Source of the DNA: Deinococci bacterium
Lineage (GTDB): Bacteria > Deinococcota > Deinococci > Deinococcales > Trueperaceae
Direction: 5' to 3'
DNA length: 64,000 nucleotides
NCBI GenBank assembly: GCA_030149325.1
Contig: JASBRS010000014.1
Span: 1-64,000 of the forward strand
The translations under genes were made by a program, and so were the position numbers. The notes below the pieces were generated by a model. It did not search any database, had not been told where the DNA came from, and saw only the letters and a program-made list of their open reading frames with translations. Shown piece by piece: positions 1 through 8,541 of the stretch (position 1 is the first letter of the stretch; each line of letters starts with the position of its first letter).

Positions 1-862
1 CGACGAGGCGTCCGGGCAACTGCCGGACGTGCTCGTCGCGCACCACCATGAAGCCGAAGCTCGGGCCGCCGAAGGCGGTCGGGTTGCCCAGAGTCTGGCC
101 GTCCCCCACGGCCACGTCGGCTCCGTAGTCGCCGGGCGGACGCAACAGGGCCAGGCTGAGCGGGTCGACGGACGCCACCATCAGGGCACCGGCCGCATGC
201 GCGGCGTCGGTGAGCGCCGCCATGTCCTCGAGCGCTCCCAGGAAGTTCGGTTGCTGGGCCACCAGGCAGGCCACGTCGTCGTCGACGACGGGGGTGGGGG
301 TGGTGAGGTCGTCGAGGTCCAGGGCGTCGATACGGATGCCCAGGGGCGTCAGGTAGGTCGCCAGCACCGCGCGCGTCTCGGGGTGCACGCCGCGGCTCAC
401 CAGCACGCGCTCGCGCCGGGTCTGCCGGACCGCCAGCAGCGCCGCCTCGGCCGCGGCCGTCGCGCCGTCGTACATGCTGGCGTTCGATACAGCTAGACCG
501 GTCAGTTCAGCCATCACCGTCTGGAACTCGAAGGTCGCCTGCAGGACGCCCTGCGCGACCTCGGGTTGGTACGGCGTGTAGGCCGTCACGAACTCGCTCT
601 GCAACGCCAGGTGCGGCGTGACGGTGGGGATGAAGTGGCGCTGCATCCCGCCTCCGAGGAAGTCGGGGCCGCCGGTACGGTCGCGGGCGGCCAGGGCCCG
701 AAGGTGCTCGAGCAGCGCCGTCTCGTCCATCGCCGGAGGGAGATCGATGCCCGGGTCGCGCAGGCTCGCCGGGAGATCGTCGAACAGTGCCTCGACGCTC
801 GCCACGCCGATGGCCTCGAGGGCACGTCGGACGTCCTCCTCCGTGTGCGGCAGGTAGGGCAA
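1..862 (-). CDS. gcvPA: Glycine dehydrogenase (decarboxylating) subunit 1, 3' end outside window
   Basis: This is the N-terminal half of the split P-protein of the glycine cleavage system. It is a PLP enzyme that decarboxylates glycine and passes the aminomethyl group to lipoyl-GcvH. The minus-strand translation from a TTG at 862 begins LPYLPHTEEDVRRALEAIGV. It contains the family segments FLGGGMQRHFIP and AYTPYQPEVAQGVLQATFEFQ, followed by LTGLAVSNASMYDGATA. About 287 codons are visible and the rest lies beyond base 1. The start sits 2 nt after the gcvH stop, so TTG is chosen for position and homology; no ATG start fits. Third gene of gcvT-gcvH-gcvPA. The PLP-lysine half (gcvPB) is not in the window. 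Confidence 0.93.
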   Translation of the reverse strand, partial: MPYLPHTEEDVRRALEAIGVASVEALFDDLPASLRDPGIDLPPAMDETALLEHLRALAARDRTGGPDFLGGGMQRHFIPTVTPHLALQSEFVTAYTPYQPEVAQGVLQATFEFQTVMAELTGLAVSNASMYDGATAAAEAALLAVRQTRRERVLVSRGVHPETRAVLATYLTPLGIRIDALDLDDLTTPTPVVDDDVACLVAQQPNFLGALEDMAALTDAAHAAGALMVASVDPLSLALLRPPGDYGADVAVGDGQTLGNPTAFGGPSFGFMVVRDEHVRQLPGRLV

Positions 863-864
863 GG

Positions 865-1254
865 TCAGGCCTCGTCCTCGACGACGCGGCGGTAGCCCGC
901 CGCATCGAGCAGGGCGGCGACGGCCGCGGCGTCGGCGACCCGGATGCGGAAGAGCCAGCCGGCCTCGTAGGGCCCCTCGTTGATCCGCTCGGGGGTGTCG
1001 ACGAGCTCGTCGTTCACGGCCTCGATCGAGCCCGCCACGGGAGCGTAGATGTCCGACGCCGTCTTGACCGACTCGACGACGGCCACGGCGTCCCCGGCGG
1101 CGACCTCGGAGCCGACCTCGGGCAACTCGACGAAGACCACGTCACCGAGCTGGTCCTGGGCGTAGTCGGTAACGCCGACCGTGACCACGCCGTCCTCGGG
1201 GCCGGCCACCCACTCGTGGGAAGCCGTGAAGCGGAGGTTCTCGGGAATCTGCAT
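865..1254 (-). CDS. gcvH: Glycine cleavage system H protein
   Basis: Lipoyl carrier protein of 129 residues. It shuttles the aminomethyl intermediate from the P-protein to the T-protein (GcvT) and is then reoxidised by the L-protein. The lipoylation lysine is K64 in [15 protein letters not shown], the canonical ESVK context. The ATG at 1254 is chosen because a strong Shine-Dalgarno (AGAGGAG) lies just upstream and translation begins [15 protein letters not shown], the usual N-terminus. The frame stays open further upstream but reads as Arg/Ser-rich noise antisense to nothing conserved. The gene lies 55 nt after gcvT and 2 nt before gcvPA, in one operon. Confidence 0.97.
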   Translation of the reverse strand: MQIPENLRFTASHEWVAGPEDGVVTVGVTDYAQDQLGDVVFVELPEVGSEVAAGDAVAVVESVKTASDIYAPVAGSIEAVNDELVDTPERINEGPYEAGWLFRIRVADAAAVAALLDAAGYRRVVEDEA

Positions 1255-1309
1255 GCTCACTCCTCTGACAACGCCGGGATCGGGCGGCTCGCGCGAGCGC
1301 GGAGCTTCC

Positions 1310-2365
1310 TCACCCGAAGAACGGCGGTTTGACGACGGTTGCGCCGACCTGCTGGCCGCGGATCTCGACCGCGATCTCCGTGCCCTCGTCGGCCGCGGAG
1401 GCGTCGATCCAGGCGAAGGCGATGCTCTCACGCGTGAGCGGCGACAGGGTGCCCGAGGTGACGTTGCCGATCGGCACGCCTTCGCGGAACACCTGGTACC
1501 CCTGCCGGGGGATGCCCCGGTCGGTCATGCGCAGGCCGACCAGGCGGCGCTCGCAGGCCGCCCCCCACATCGCGTCCCTGCCGAAGAAGGGCTTGTCCTT
1601 CACGACCCAGTCGAACTCCGTGCACAGCGGGTTGGTGGTGGCGTCGAGCTCGTGGCCGTAGAGCGGGAAGCCGGCCTCGAGGCGCAAGGTGTCGCGGGCG
1701 CCGAGCCCGCAGGGGAGGGCGCCGGCATCGGTGAGGACGTCCCACACGATGGCGGCGTCGTTGGGATGGCAGAACAACTCGAAGCCGTCCTCGCCGGTGT
1801 AGCCGGTGCGGCTCACGCGCACCGGGCAACCCGACAGGGTGGTGGTCAGGGTCGCGTTCTTGCGCAACTGGGTGAGGTCGTCCTGGATGACGCGCCCGAG
1901 CAACAGCGCGCTGCCGGGCCCCTGGAGGGCGAGCAGCGCCCAGGTCGCGGACTCGTCGACGACGTGGCAGCGGTAGGCCTCGGCCACCGCCCGCAACTGG
2001 GCGAGGACGGCGTCGACGTTGGCCGCGTTGGCGACCACCAGGTACTCGTCGTCCTTCTCCCGGTAGACGTAGAGGTCGTCGATCAGCCCGCCACGGTCGT
2101 TGGGCAACATGTTGTACTGACCGCGCCCCAGCTTCAGGCGGCCGGGGTCGTTGAGGGTAGCGAACCGCAGGAAGGCGGTGGCGTCCTCGCCGAGGACCCG
2201 GATCTCGCCCATGTGGCTCACGTCGAAGATGCCGACGTCGGAGCGCACCGCGATGTGCTCCTGTTGGATGCCGCTCGGGTAGTGCACCGGCATGGCCCAT
2301 CCGGCGAAGTCGACCATCCTACCCCCGAGGGCGATATGCGTGTCGTAGAGGGGCGTTCGCTTCAT
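1310..2365 (-). CDS. gcvT: Aminomethyltransferase (glycine cleavage T protein)
   Basis: Tetrahydrofolate-dependent T-protein of 351 residues. It releases ammonia and forms 5,10-methylene-THF from aminomethyl-lipoyl GcvH. The N-terminus [23 protein letters not shown] and the [11 protein letters not shown] segment are family hallmarks, as are the GEDGFELF and [14 protein letters not shown] motifs. The ATG at 2365 is preferred over an upstream in-frame TTG-type start because it begins at the conserved MKRTPLY and lies 8 nt after a TATCGT -10 box, which suggests a leaderless message. First gene of the gcv operon. Confidence 0.97.
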   Translation of the reverse strand: MKRTPLYDTHIALGGRMVDFAGWAMPVHYPSGIQQEHIAVRSDVGIFDVSHMGEIRVLGEDATAFLRFATLNDPGRLKLGRGQYNMLPNDRGGLIDDLYVYREKDDEYLVVANAANVDAVLAQLRAVAEAYRCHVVDESATWALLALQGPGSALLLGRVIQDDLTQLRKNATLTTTLSGCPVRVSRTGYTGEDGFELFCHPNDAAIVWDVLTDAGALPCGLGARDTLRLEAGFPLYGHELDATTNPLCTEFDWVVKDKPFFGRDAMWGAACERRLVGLRMTDRGIPRQGYQVFREGVPIGNVTSGTLSPLTRESIAFAWIDASAADEGTEIAVEIRGQQVGATVVKPPFFG

Positions 2366-2373
2366 CCGCAACG

Positions 2374-2402
2374 ACGATAGCACAGCCGTCGACGGCCGAG
2401 AA
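2374..2402 (-). promoter_or_regulatory. Promoter of the gcvT operon
   Basis: On the minus strand a TATCGT -10 box (2374-2379) lies 17 nt from a weak TTCTCG -35 (2397-2402). Eight nt separate the -10 from the gcvT ATG, so transcription should start at or near the start codon. This leaves no room for a glycine riboswitch. Confidence 0.55.
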
Positions 2403-2456
2403 CGGCGCTGTGGGCGGTGGGAAACACGGGAGCGCAGCGGCGCCGGCCGCGCCGCC

Positions 2457-3047
2457 TCAGGTCTTCTGAGCCAGCTTCTCGAGGACCAGCTTGGAGACCG
2501 CGCGGAGCGGCTCGAACACGCCCTGGAACTCCGCCGCGACCGCTTCGAAGCTCTCGGTCCGGTGCTCGGGGTCGAGCACCTGCCGGATCATGTCCGTGGG
2601 TAGGGCATCGGGCAGGTCGCGCTTGTTGATCTGGATGACGTAGGGGATCTCGTGGAGCCGGAGGTTGTACTCCTGCAGGTTCTCACGCAGGTTGCGGAGG
2701 CTCTCGGCGTTGGCCCGCAGACGGTTCGGGGCGGAGTCCGCCACGAACACGATGCCGTCGACCCCGCGCAGGATGAGCTTGCGCGACGAGTTGTAGAACA
2801 CCTGGCCCGGCACGGTGTAGAGGTGGAAGCGCGTCTTGAAGCCGTTGACCTTCCCCAGATCGAGCGGCAGGAAGTCGAAGAACAGCGTGCGCTCGTCCTC
2901 GGTGGCCAGCGAGACCATCTCACCCTTCGACTCGGACGGCACCTGATCGTAGATCTGCTTCAGGTTGGTCGTCTTGCCCGAGAGGCCCGGACCGTAGTAG
3001 ACGATCTTGAAGTTGATCTCGCGCGCGCTGAAGTTGATGGTGCTCAT
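2457..3047 (-). CDS. mglA: MglA, Ras-like GTPase controlling cell polarity and type IV pilus motility
   Basis: Small GTPase of 196 residues. The P-loop is GPGLSGKTT (residues 19-27) in the MglA context [20 protein letters not shown]. The G4 element NKRD lies in [11 protein letters not shown]. MglA-GTP marks the active pole and drives twitching in Myxococcus, and Thermus homologues are structurally characterised. The ATG at 3047 overlaps the mglB stop as ATGA, so the two genes are translationally coupled. This matches its GTPase-activating partner MglB being encoded immediately upstream. PilT (30889) and the prepilin genes (4005-7718) in the same window are its likely functional context. Confidence 0.96.
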   Translation of the reverse strand: MSTINFSAREINFKIVYYGPGLSGKTTNLKQIYDQVPSESKGEMVSLATEDERTLFFDFLPLDLGKVNGFKTRFHLYTVPGQVFYNSSRKLILRGVDGIVFVADSAPNRLRANAESLRNLRENLQEYNLRLHEIPYVIQINKRDLPDALPTDMIRQVLDPEHRTESFEAVAAEFQGVFEPLRAVSKLVLEKLAQKT

Positions 3048-3544
3048 GACTTGCCCGATCCGAAGAGGCCGTCGAGCAACGCCTCCGTGGAGCTCGACCA
3101 CTCCTGGTCGAACTCGATCGACGGGGCCTCGTCCTTGGCGTCGCGCAGCACCGCGCGCACCTCCTCCACGGCCTTCTTCGTGAACAGCTTGATCCGTCCG
3201 AGCGCGGCCGACGAGTCGAACACGGTCACGAGGAGCGCCTTCTCGCCGAGCTCCTCGAGGTACGTTCCGACCTCGGCTCCCTGCTGCACGGTCTCCTTGA
3301 AGCCGCTCTCGCCGAAGAGGTTGGCGATGGCGGTGTTGGCCGAGTAGTTCGAGGCGATGAGGGTGGCGAGCGAATCGAGCGACGGCGGCTTCGGCGCCCA
3401 CACGGCGCGCCGATGCATCAGCACGAAGCCCTTGCGGTCGAGGATCATCGCGTAGCGCGCATGGCTCTTGCTGAGCAGCTCCGCGAGGATCCCGTCGACC
3501 TTCTCGTACGTCTCACCGTAGAGGTCGAGAGAGGGTTCGAGCAT
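3044..3544 (-). CDS. mglB: MglB, roadblock/LC7 GTPase-activating protein for MglA
   Basis: Protein of 166 residues beginning [20 protein letters not shown], with a roadblock/LC7 core ([58 protein letters not shown]). MglB is the GAP and polarity partner of MglA. The ATG at 3544 is chosen over an in-frame upstream start because it lies 7 nt after a TAGAGT -10 box, and the upstream residues are not conserved-looking. The stop overlaps the mglA start (ATGA). Confidence 0.93.
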   Translation of the reverse strand: MLEPSLDLYGETYEKVDGILAELLSKSHARYAMILDRKGFVLMHRRAVWAPKPPSLDSLATLIASNYSANTAIANLFGESGFKETVQQGAEVGTYLEELGEKALLVTVFDSSAALGRIKLFTKKAVEEVRAVLRDAKDEAPSIEFDQEWSSSTEALLDGLFGSGKS

Positions 3545-3551
3545 GGCCCAC

Positions 3552-3579
3552 ACTCTAGCAGCCGGGCGACGCGCGTCAA
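3552..3579 (-). promoter_or_regulatory. mglBA promoter (leaderless type)
   Basis: Minus-strand TTGACG -35 (3574-3579), 16-nt spacer and TAGAGT -10 (3552-3557), then only GTGGGCC before the mglB ATG. This is a good sigma-A promoter predicted to give a leaderless mglBA message. Confidence 0.7.
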
Positions 3580-3697
3580 CGTCGAAGACGCCACTTCCGC
3601 GCTGTACGTCGGACGGCGCTGCCACGCCGGGTCGGGAGGCGTTCCGGGAGCGAGGCGGGGGCGCGTCTGCGCCGGCGCCGCGGCCGAGGGCGTCGCC

Positions 3698-3726
3698 TTG
3701 TCCGTCGCGCGGCCGTCCGCTATACT
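3698..3726 (+). promoter_or_regulatory. tRNA-Met promoter
   Basis: TTGTCC -35 (3698-3703), exactly 17 nt, and TATACT -10 (3721-3726), about 42 nt before the mature tRNA 5' end. Confidence 0.75.
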
Positions 3727-3768
3727 CTCTTTTCGGGCGCCCCGACGCGGTGGGCGCCGGCCAGGCAT

Positions 3769-3845
3769 GGCGATGTAGCTCAGCTGGTTAGAGCGCACGA
3801 CTCATAATCGTGAGGTCCGGGGTTCGAGCCCCCGCATCGCTACCA
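3769..3845 (+). tRNA. tRNA-Met (CAT anticodon), elongator type
   Basis: A 77-nt cloverleaf with encoded CCA. Acceptor GGCGATG pairs with CATCGCT (one G-U pair), the D stem is GCTC/GAGC, and the anticodon stem-loop is CACGA-CTCATAA-TCGTG with anticodon CAT. The T arm is CGGGG-TTCGAGC-CCCCG. The body closely resembles elongator tRNA-Met (GGTTAGAGC and ACTCATAAT blocks). A lysidine-modified tRNA-Ile2, which also reads CAT in the gene, cannot be fully excluded. Confidence 0.95.
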
Positions 3846-3854
3846 GACTCGACC

Positions 3855-3890
3855 GAGGACGCACCCTCCGAAGACGGAGGGTGCGTCCTC
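3855..3890 (+). terminator. Hairpin terminator after tRNA-Met
   Basis: Perfect 15-bp inverted repeat GAGGACGCACCCTCC (3855-3869) with GGAGGGTGCGTCCTC (3876-3890) and a 6-nt loop, starting 10 nt after the tRNA CCA. No long T tract follows (CTTCG), which seems usual for this genome's hairpins. Confidence 0.7.
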
Positions 3891-4004
3891 CTTCGTCGGA
3901 CCCGATCCCTCGAAACCGTCGAGCTCGCCCCGAGGCGTGTCAGAGAGCCGAAAGTCGCCGCATCGCATGCTGACCCTGGGAACCTCCAGGAAGGGGGTCA
4001 GGAC

Positions 4005-4454
4005 ATGCAGAGGACGCACGGCTTCACGCTGCTCGAGGTCCTCCTCGTCGTGGCCATCGTCGGCATCGTGCTGGGCATCGGCGCCGTCGGGCTTCGCGCG
4101 CTCTCCGACCCCGTGGGCAAGGCGGCCTCGGCGGTCGAGGGGACCTTCAAGCAGACGCGGGCCAAGGCCATGAGCACCACGTCGGCCTATCGCATCTCGT
4201 TGGCCAGCGCCGACACCTTGCAGGCCGACTACGCCTACACCTGCGACGACACCACCGGCTGGGTGCGCGACCCGCACTTCGATCTGACCCTCGACAACGG
4301 CGTGCGCATCACCAGCCCCACGGCCCTCGGTCCCATCGTCTGCTTCGACAGCCAAGGGATCGCCAACGCCAACCCCACCGTCGAGGTTCAAGGCAGCGAC
4401 GGCAAGACGGCGGCCATCGAGGTCCTGGTGGGCGGCGCCGTGGAGGTGCACTGA
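4005..4454 (+). CDS. Type IV prepilin-like protein, GspH/FimT (PilA1-like)
   Basis: Minor pilin or pseudopilin of 149 residues. The class III leader MQRTHG ends at the prepilin peptidase site G|FTLLEVLLVVAIVGIVLG, with Glu at +5 and a hydrophobic N-terminal helix. The globular part holds two cysteines (YTCDDT, IVCFDS) that may form a disulfide. The ATG at 4005 has a purine-rich AGGAAGGGGGT ribosome site. It is first of four prepilin-like genes, and its stop overlaps the next start (TGATG). By order it corresponds to pilA1 of the Thermus pilA1-A2-A3-comZ locus. A general role in pilus assembly or DNA uptake is inference. Confidence 0.87.
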   Translation: MQRTHGFTLLEVLLVVAIVGIVLGIGAVGLRALSDPVGKAASAVEGTFKQTRAKAMSTTSAYRISLASADTLQADYAYTCDDTTGWVRDPHFDLTLDNGVRITSPTALGPIVCFDSQGIANANPTVEVQGSDGKTAAIEVLVGGAVEVH

Positions 4455-4849
4455 TGCGAGACCGCATCCGGACCCGAGGCTTCACGTTGGTCGAGGCCCT
4501 CATCGGGGTCGCCATCCTGGGCATCGTCATGGCGGGCGTGCTGCCGGTGTTCATGAACTACATGCGCGTGAACTCCCAGAGCGACGTCCGCAGCGGCGCC
4601 GTGTCGGCGGCCGAGACCGTGATGGACGGCCTGCGCCAGACCTCGCTCGGCGCCTGGCCGGCCAGCGGGACCGTCCGCACCACCTCCGGGGGCGACCGCG
4701 ACTACGCCGTGACCATCCTCTACTGCACCTCCTCGATGGCGTACTGCGCGAGCGATACGCGCCAGGTCGAAGTGGTGGTCCGCTACCACGGGAAGGTCTA
4801 CTACGATGTCCAGACCGTCTACACCGAGCTCAATGCGGCCTTCAAGTAG
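4454..4849 (+). CDS. Type IV prepilin-like protein, PilV type (PilA2-like)
   Basis: Minor pilin of 131 residues. The leader MRDRIRTRG precedes FTLVEALIGVAILGIVMAGVL, a canonical N-methylation and cleavage motif with E5. The globular domain has a cysteine pair (LYCTSSMAYCAS). The start overlaps the previous stop as TGATG, and the 3' end overlaps the following gene by 44 nt, so the four genes form a tightly coupled operon. Equivalent in order to Thermus pilA2. Confidence 0.87.
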   Translation: MRDRIRTRGFTLVEALIGVAILGIVMAGVLPVFMNYMRVNSQSDVRSGAVSAAETVMDGLRQTSLGAWPASGTVRTTSGGDRDYAVTILYCTSSMAYCASDTRQVEVVVRYHGKVYYDVQTVYTELNAAFK

Positions 4850-5777
4850 CACCCCCCGGCCGCCCGCGGGCCGCCACGCCGGCATGACCGTGGTCGAGCT
4901 GCTGGTGGCCCTCGCGGTCGCGCTCGTCGTGGTCGTTGCGGCGGTGGCCATCACCTTCGCCAACCGCAAGGCGTACGACCTGGACCAGGCCCGCACCTCG
5001 CTCAACCAGAACCTCCGGACCGGGCTGAGCATCGTCGGCGACGACGCCCAGGTCGCAGGCGAACGGCTCAGCAGCTCCACCGCGGCCTACCTGCCGCCGA
5101 TCCAGGTCATCGGGGGAACCGAGCTGGTCCTTCGCCGCAACCTGCTCGACCAGGTCCTGCCGTTCTGCGACAAGAAGATCCAGGCGGGTACCAGCGAGAA
5201 CAGCGTCACCATCAGTCTGAAGTCGACCGACCCCAACATGAAGAAGGGTGCCAACCCGCAGTGCACCATCGCGCCCGACAACAACGGCGACGGCTGGCCG
5301 GACAACCTCGAGGCCTGGAAGACCTTCCGGGTCGATCACGGCGGGCAGGTCCGCGCGTTCGTCATCACGCCGACCACCGGCACCTCCGAGTTCTTCACCT
5401 ACGACAGCGAGGACAGCTCGACCTTCCAGATCCACCGTCTGGCCGGCAAATGGCAGAACACCTACCTGCTGGCCGACAAGCCGCAACTCTACATGCTCGA
5501 GGAGAAGCGCTACCTGCTCTCCGGCGGCTACCTCGAGCTGATCCTCGACGGCGACACCTCGTCGGCCCAGCGCATCATCCCCAACGTGACCGACTTCCAG
5601 GTGCGCGCCGTCCTCAACGACGGCACCGTGCGCACCGATTTCCCGCAGTCGGGCGATAGGTTCGGTGACCTACGTGCCATCCGCATCACCGTGGCCGGCA
5701 CGGTGTCGCAGGGCCGCCAGTCGGCCAGCCGCACGCTGCAGGCCCAGTTCTTCCCGCGGAACGTGCTTTCGCAATAG
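4806..5777 (+). CDS. Type IV prepilin-like protein, PilW type (PilA3-like)
   Basis: Protein of 323 residues. The prepilin site is G|MTVVELLVALAVALVVV, so translation must start upstream of this methionine. The ATG at 4806 has a GGAAGG ribosome site 9 nt away and gives a 26-residue leader. The ATG at 4833 would give 17 residues but has a weaker site. The mature protein resembles PilW minor pilins (N-terminal helix, then a long beta-rich domain with NRKAYDLDQARTSLNQNLRTGLSIV). Third gene of the cluster, ending 12 nt before the large fourth gene. Confidence 0.83.
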   Translation: MSRPSTPSSMRPSSSTPRPPAGRHAGMTVVELLVALAVALVVVVAAVAITFANRKAYDLDQARTSLNQNLRTGLSIVGDDAQVAGERLSSSTAAYLPPIQVIGGTELVLRRNLLDQVLPFCDKKIQAGTSENSVTISLKSTDPNMKKGANPQCTIAPDNNGDGWPDNLEAWKTFRVDHGGQVRAFVITPTTGTSEFFTYDSEDSSTFQIHRLAGKWQNTYLLADKPQLYMLEEKRYLLSGGYLELILDGDTSSAQRIIPNVTDFQVRAVLNDGTVRTDFPQSGDRFGDLRAIRITVAGTVSQGRQSASRTLQAQFFPRNVLSQ

Positions 5778-5789
5778 GAGGCGAGACCC

Positions 5790-7718
5790 GTGCGCACGTC
5801 CACTCGCAACCAAGGCTTCGTGCTCGTGACGGTGCTCGCCATCATGGCGGTGCTGGCCATCCTGGCGGCCGCCTACTTCCTCTCCACGCAGGTCGAGATC
5901 ACCTCGAGCGCGTCCAACGCCAACCGCACCACCGGCTTCTACGCCGCCGAGGCCGGCCTCAACCTCCGAGGCCAGGAGATCCGCCAGATCTTCCAGGGCT
6001 ACAACCGCCCCACGGGCACCAGCCCCAGTACCGCCACCCCCTGCACCGGCAGCGACCTCGGCAGCGGAGACTTCGCGTGCAAGGATTTCAGCCTCTCCGG
6101 CCGCACGGTGCGCACCTACGTGGTCGAGGACCCCGCCAACGCGTCCGGCGGCACCTCGATCACGCTCGGCCCCAACGAGCAGTTCGCGGGCCTGAACGCG
6201 GTCGAGTACCGCTACACCGTCTACTCCGAGGCCTTCCCGCCCAACGACAGCCGCCCCGAGGCGATCGTGCAGATGGTGTTCCGCAGCCGCCTGGTACCGC
6301 TGTTCCAGTTCGCCGCGTTCTACAACAAGGACCTGGAGATCCTGCCCGGCCCCGCCATGACCATCAACGGCCGCGTCCACGCCAACGGCGACCTCTACCT
6401 GAACGCCGGCGACACCCTGGACATCACCGGCCAGGTGACGGTGGCGAAGCGCGCCGACGGCAGCGGCGGCGACCTCTACCGCGGACGCAAGGACGCCACC
6501 ACCCAGTGCGGCGGCACCGTGCGCATCGACGATGCCAACAGCGGTACCAACCCCGACCCGGCCGTGATGTGCGGAGCCGGTACGCAGGCCGTGACCGACG
6601 TCACCCCCTGGAACGGTCAGGTCCACACCGGGATGAACAACCTGACCGTCCCCGCGCCGGATCAGCTCGAGCCCGGCCAGTTCTACTGGCAGCAGGCCGA
6701 CCTGGCGGTGGCGCTGGTGCTCAACTCCGATGGCAGCGTCAAGGGCATCGAGGTGCCCAACCGCACCATCACCGGCGGCATGATCACCGACAACACCGCC
6801 CTCACCAGCACCCTGCTGGCCTGCCCGGCCCGCGACACCGCCGACCTGGCCTACGCCCACAACGGCACCGCGCCCGGCCCCGGCACCGCCAAGGCCGTCG
6901 ACTGGTCGAACAGCTTCTACGACAGCCGCGAGGGCAAGACCGTCACCATGCTCGAGGTGGACATGGGTGGCCTGCTCGACTGCCTCCACCAGCAACGTGC
7001 CACCCTCTTCGGGGACAGCCCCAGCACCGAGAAGGACATCAACGACACCTCCGGGGGAGGGCTGGCGCTGTACTTCACGGTGATCGGTCCGGACTCCGCC
7101 AAGGCCAGCTCCGGCTACGCGGTCCGCGTCCGCGACGGATCGACGCTGTCGAGCACCGTCTCCGGGGCCCCTGCCGTCAAGGGCGTCACCGTCGTCACCG
7201 ACCAGGCCGCCTTCGTCCAGGGCGACTACAACGTGGACGGCAGCACCTGGCGGCCGGCGTCGTTCCTCAGCGACTCGCTCAACGTGCTCTCCGACGCCTG
7301 GAACAAGACCGGCCACGACCAGACCTCGCGGCCGTCGGCCGGCGCCAACAACGGCTGGTCGGGTCGCGGCGCCAGCAACACCGAGATCAACGCCGCCTTC
7401 CTCTCGGGCACCGACACCACCGGCGGCGCCGACGGGACCGCCGGACAGAACGGCGCCTACAACGGCGGCCTCGAGAACTACCCACGCTTCCACGAGAACT
7501 GGAGCGGCAAGACGCTGACCTACCAGGGGTCGTTCGTGAGCCTGGGCGAGCCCCAGCACGCCACGGGCTCCTGGCACTACGGCGCTCCCGTGTACACCGC
7601 GCCGAACCGCAACTGGAGCTTCGACACCCGCTACTACGACCCGAGCAACCTGCCGCCGCTCGCGCCACGCTTCGTCTACCTCAAGCAGGAGCGCTTCGTG
7701 CGCAGCTACCGCCGCTAG
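5790..7718 (+). CDS. Large PilX-like pilin, candidate ComZ counterpart
   Basis: Protein of 642 residues starting at GTG 5790 with TAGGAG 9 nt upstream. The N-terminus MRTSTRNQGFVLVTVLAIMA has the pilin helix but a poor cleavage motif (V at +5 where Glu is usual), as in PilX N-terminal-domain proteins. Residues 40-60 (TTGFYAAEAGLNLRG) are the typical PilX continuation. The large remainder includes MTINGRVHANGDLYLNAGDTL, a beta-solenoid-like stretch of the kind seen in polymer-forming domains. Gene order (GspH, PilV, PilW, then a very large pilin) matches Thermus pilA1-pilA2-pilA3-comZ, where ComZ is a large pilin with an inserted domain needed for DNA uptake. Equivalence to ComZ is inference from size and position. 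Confidence 0.8.
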   Translation: MRTSTRNQGFVLVTVLAIMAVLAILAAAYFLSTQVEITSSASNANRTTGFYAAEAGLNLRGQEIRQIFQGYNRPTGTSPSTATPCTGSDLGSGDFACKDFSLSGRTVRTYVVEDPANASGGTSITLGPNEQFAGLNAVEYRYTVYSEAFPPNDSRPEAIVQMVFRSRLVPLFQFAAFYNKDLEILPGPAMTINGRVHANGDLYLNAGDTLDITGQVTVAKRADGSGGDLYRGRKDATTQCGGTVRIDDANSGTNPDPAVMCGAGTQAVTDVTPWNGQVHTGMNNLTVPAPDQLEPGQFYWQQADLAVALVLNSDGSVKGIEVPNRTITGGMITDNTALTSTLLACPARDTADLAYAHNGTAPGPGTAKAVDWSNSFYDSREGKTVTMLEVDMGGLLDCLHQQRATLFGDSPSTEKDINDTSGGGLALYFTVIGPDSAKASSGYAVRVRDGSTLSSTVSGAPAVKGVTVVTDQAAFVQGDYNVDGSTWRPASFLSDSLNVLSDAWNKTGHDQTSRPSAGANNGWSGRGASNTEINAAFLSGTDTTGGADGTAGQNGAYNGGLENYPRFHENWSGKTLTYQGSFVSLGEPQHATGSWHYGAPVYTAPNRNWSFDTRYYDPSNLPPLAPRFVYLKQERFVRSYRR

Positions 7719-7738
7719 ATCCCGGCTCCACCTGCAGC

Positions 7739-7768
7739 GCGGCGCCGACGGACCCCCGTCGGCGCCGC
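7739..7768 (+). terminator. Terminator hairpin after the prepilin operon
   Basis: 13-bp perfect stem GCGGCGCCGACGG (7739-7751) with CCGTCGGCGCCGC (7756-7768) and a 4-nt loop, starting 21 nt after the last pilin stop. Confidence 0.65.
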
Positions 7769-7796
7769 CCCGTGGGCACGGCGGACAGGACGAGAC

Positions 7797-7827
7797 GGCC
7801 GCCCGTCCCTTGGTGGGGCGGGCGGCC
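7797..7827. terminator. Second hairpin in the convergent intergenic region
   Basis: 13-bp stem GGCCGCCCGTCCC with GGGGCGGGCGGCC (one G-T pair) between the prepilin operon and the opposing zinc-ribbon gene. It is probably a bidirectional terminator. Nothing else is evident in 7719-7931. Confidence 0.55.
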
Positions 7828-7931
7828 GCAGAGGGTCCGTGTTCGGCGGCTCGAGGAGCGTCGGGACCCGCGGGCACGTGGGCCTCGGACTCGCCGACGC
7901 GGAGAAGCGGCCGATCGGCCGCCGCCCCCGG

Positions 7932-8201
7932 TCAGCCTCGACGGGCGCCGGTCAGAACGCGCTGGTGAAGATCCCCCACGGTGCCGTGCCAGTGGCACTG
8001 CGGGCACTCGGCCGGGCTCTGGCTGTCCCAGGCGGCGTCGCCGAGGGACTCGTCGACGACCTGCAGGTCGTCGACCAGCTCGTCGACGACGACCTCGATG
8101 TCGACCTCGATCGAGAGCCGGATGCGGATGCTGTCCGCGCCGCAGTCGGGGCAGAGGGGGAGATGCGCAACGGCTTCGGTGGGATGCAACGACGATGGCA
8201 T
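7932..8201 (-). CDS. Small zinc-ribbon protein of unknown function
   Basis: Small protein of 89 residues with two CxxC knuckles, LCPDCGAD near residue 17 and ECPQCHWHGTV near residue 66. They flank an acidic beta-strand-rich centre (IRLSIEVDIEVVVDELVDDLQVV). Four cysteines spaced this way indicate a single zinc site. The ATG at 8201 is used; an adjacent GTG (8204) is equally possible. It lies downstream of tRNA-Leu on the same strand and faces the prepilin operon. I do not recognise the family. Confidence 0.6.
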   Translation of the reverse strand: MPSSLHPTEAVAHLPLCPDCGADSIRIRLSIEVDIEVVVDELVDDLQVVDESLGDAAWDSQSPAECPQCHWHGTVGDLHQRVLTGARRG

Positions 8202-8437
8202 CACGATGATCCAGGTGTACCAGGTCGCGTCTTACAGCTCTCTTATCGTCGTGGCCGGGGCAAACCGGATCCGCTGCGGTGCCGGAAGCGGGAGCCGGAG
8301 GACGGGCCGCGGCGCCACGGCACAGAAGCGGCGCCGAGCCGTGGGGGGCAGCTCAGCGCCTACCTGAAGTCTACCGTACTCGCCCGCCGCAGGCTGTGGC
8401 CTGAGCCCTCATCTCCGGGGGCCCCGGGGAGGGCGGC
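8202..8437. other. Intergenic region between tRNA-Leu and the zinc-ribbon gene
   Basis: Gene-free stretch of 236 nt. A TAGACT -10-like box lies on the minus strand at 8368-8373, with no convincing -35 and no start codon close behind. It may drive the zinc-ribbon gene with a leader of about 160 nt. No recognisable RNA fold was found. Confidence 0.4.
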
Positions 8438-8523
8438 TGGTGCCGGGAGCGGGACTCGAACCCGCACGCCCTTGCGGGCAGCAGATTTTAAGTCTGCTGC
8501 GTCTACCGTTCCGCCATCCCGGC
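8438..8523 (-). tRNA. tRNA-Leu (TAA anticodon)
   Basis: An 86-nt class II tRNA with encoded CCA. Acceptor GCCGGGA pairs with TCCCGGC, the anticodon loop is CTTAAAA (anticodon TAA), the long variable arm is TGCCCGCAAGGGCGT, and the T arm is GCGGG-TTCGAGT-CCCGC. Confidence 0.97.
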
Positions 8524-8535
8524 GCGCCTGCGCCG

Positions 8536-8541
8536 AGTCTA
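8536..8541 (-). promoter_or_regulatory. -10 box of tRNA-Leu
   Basis: TAGACT on the minus strand, 12 nt before the mature 5' end. No clear -35 was seen. Confidence 0.5.

Noticed and set aside
3769-3845. tRNA-Ile2 reading of the CAT anticodon gene
   Set aside because: The body matches elongator tRNA-Met more closely; not fully excluded.
3891-4004. c-di-GMP riboswitch before the prepilin genes
   Set aside because: The conserved GEMM blocks are absent.
5670-7877. 735-codon open frame opposite the large pilin gene
   Set aside because: Arg/Gly/Val/His-rich translation with no domain; it mirrors the pilin gene and arises from GC-rich third positions.
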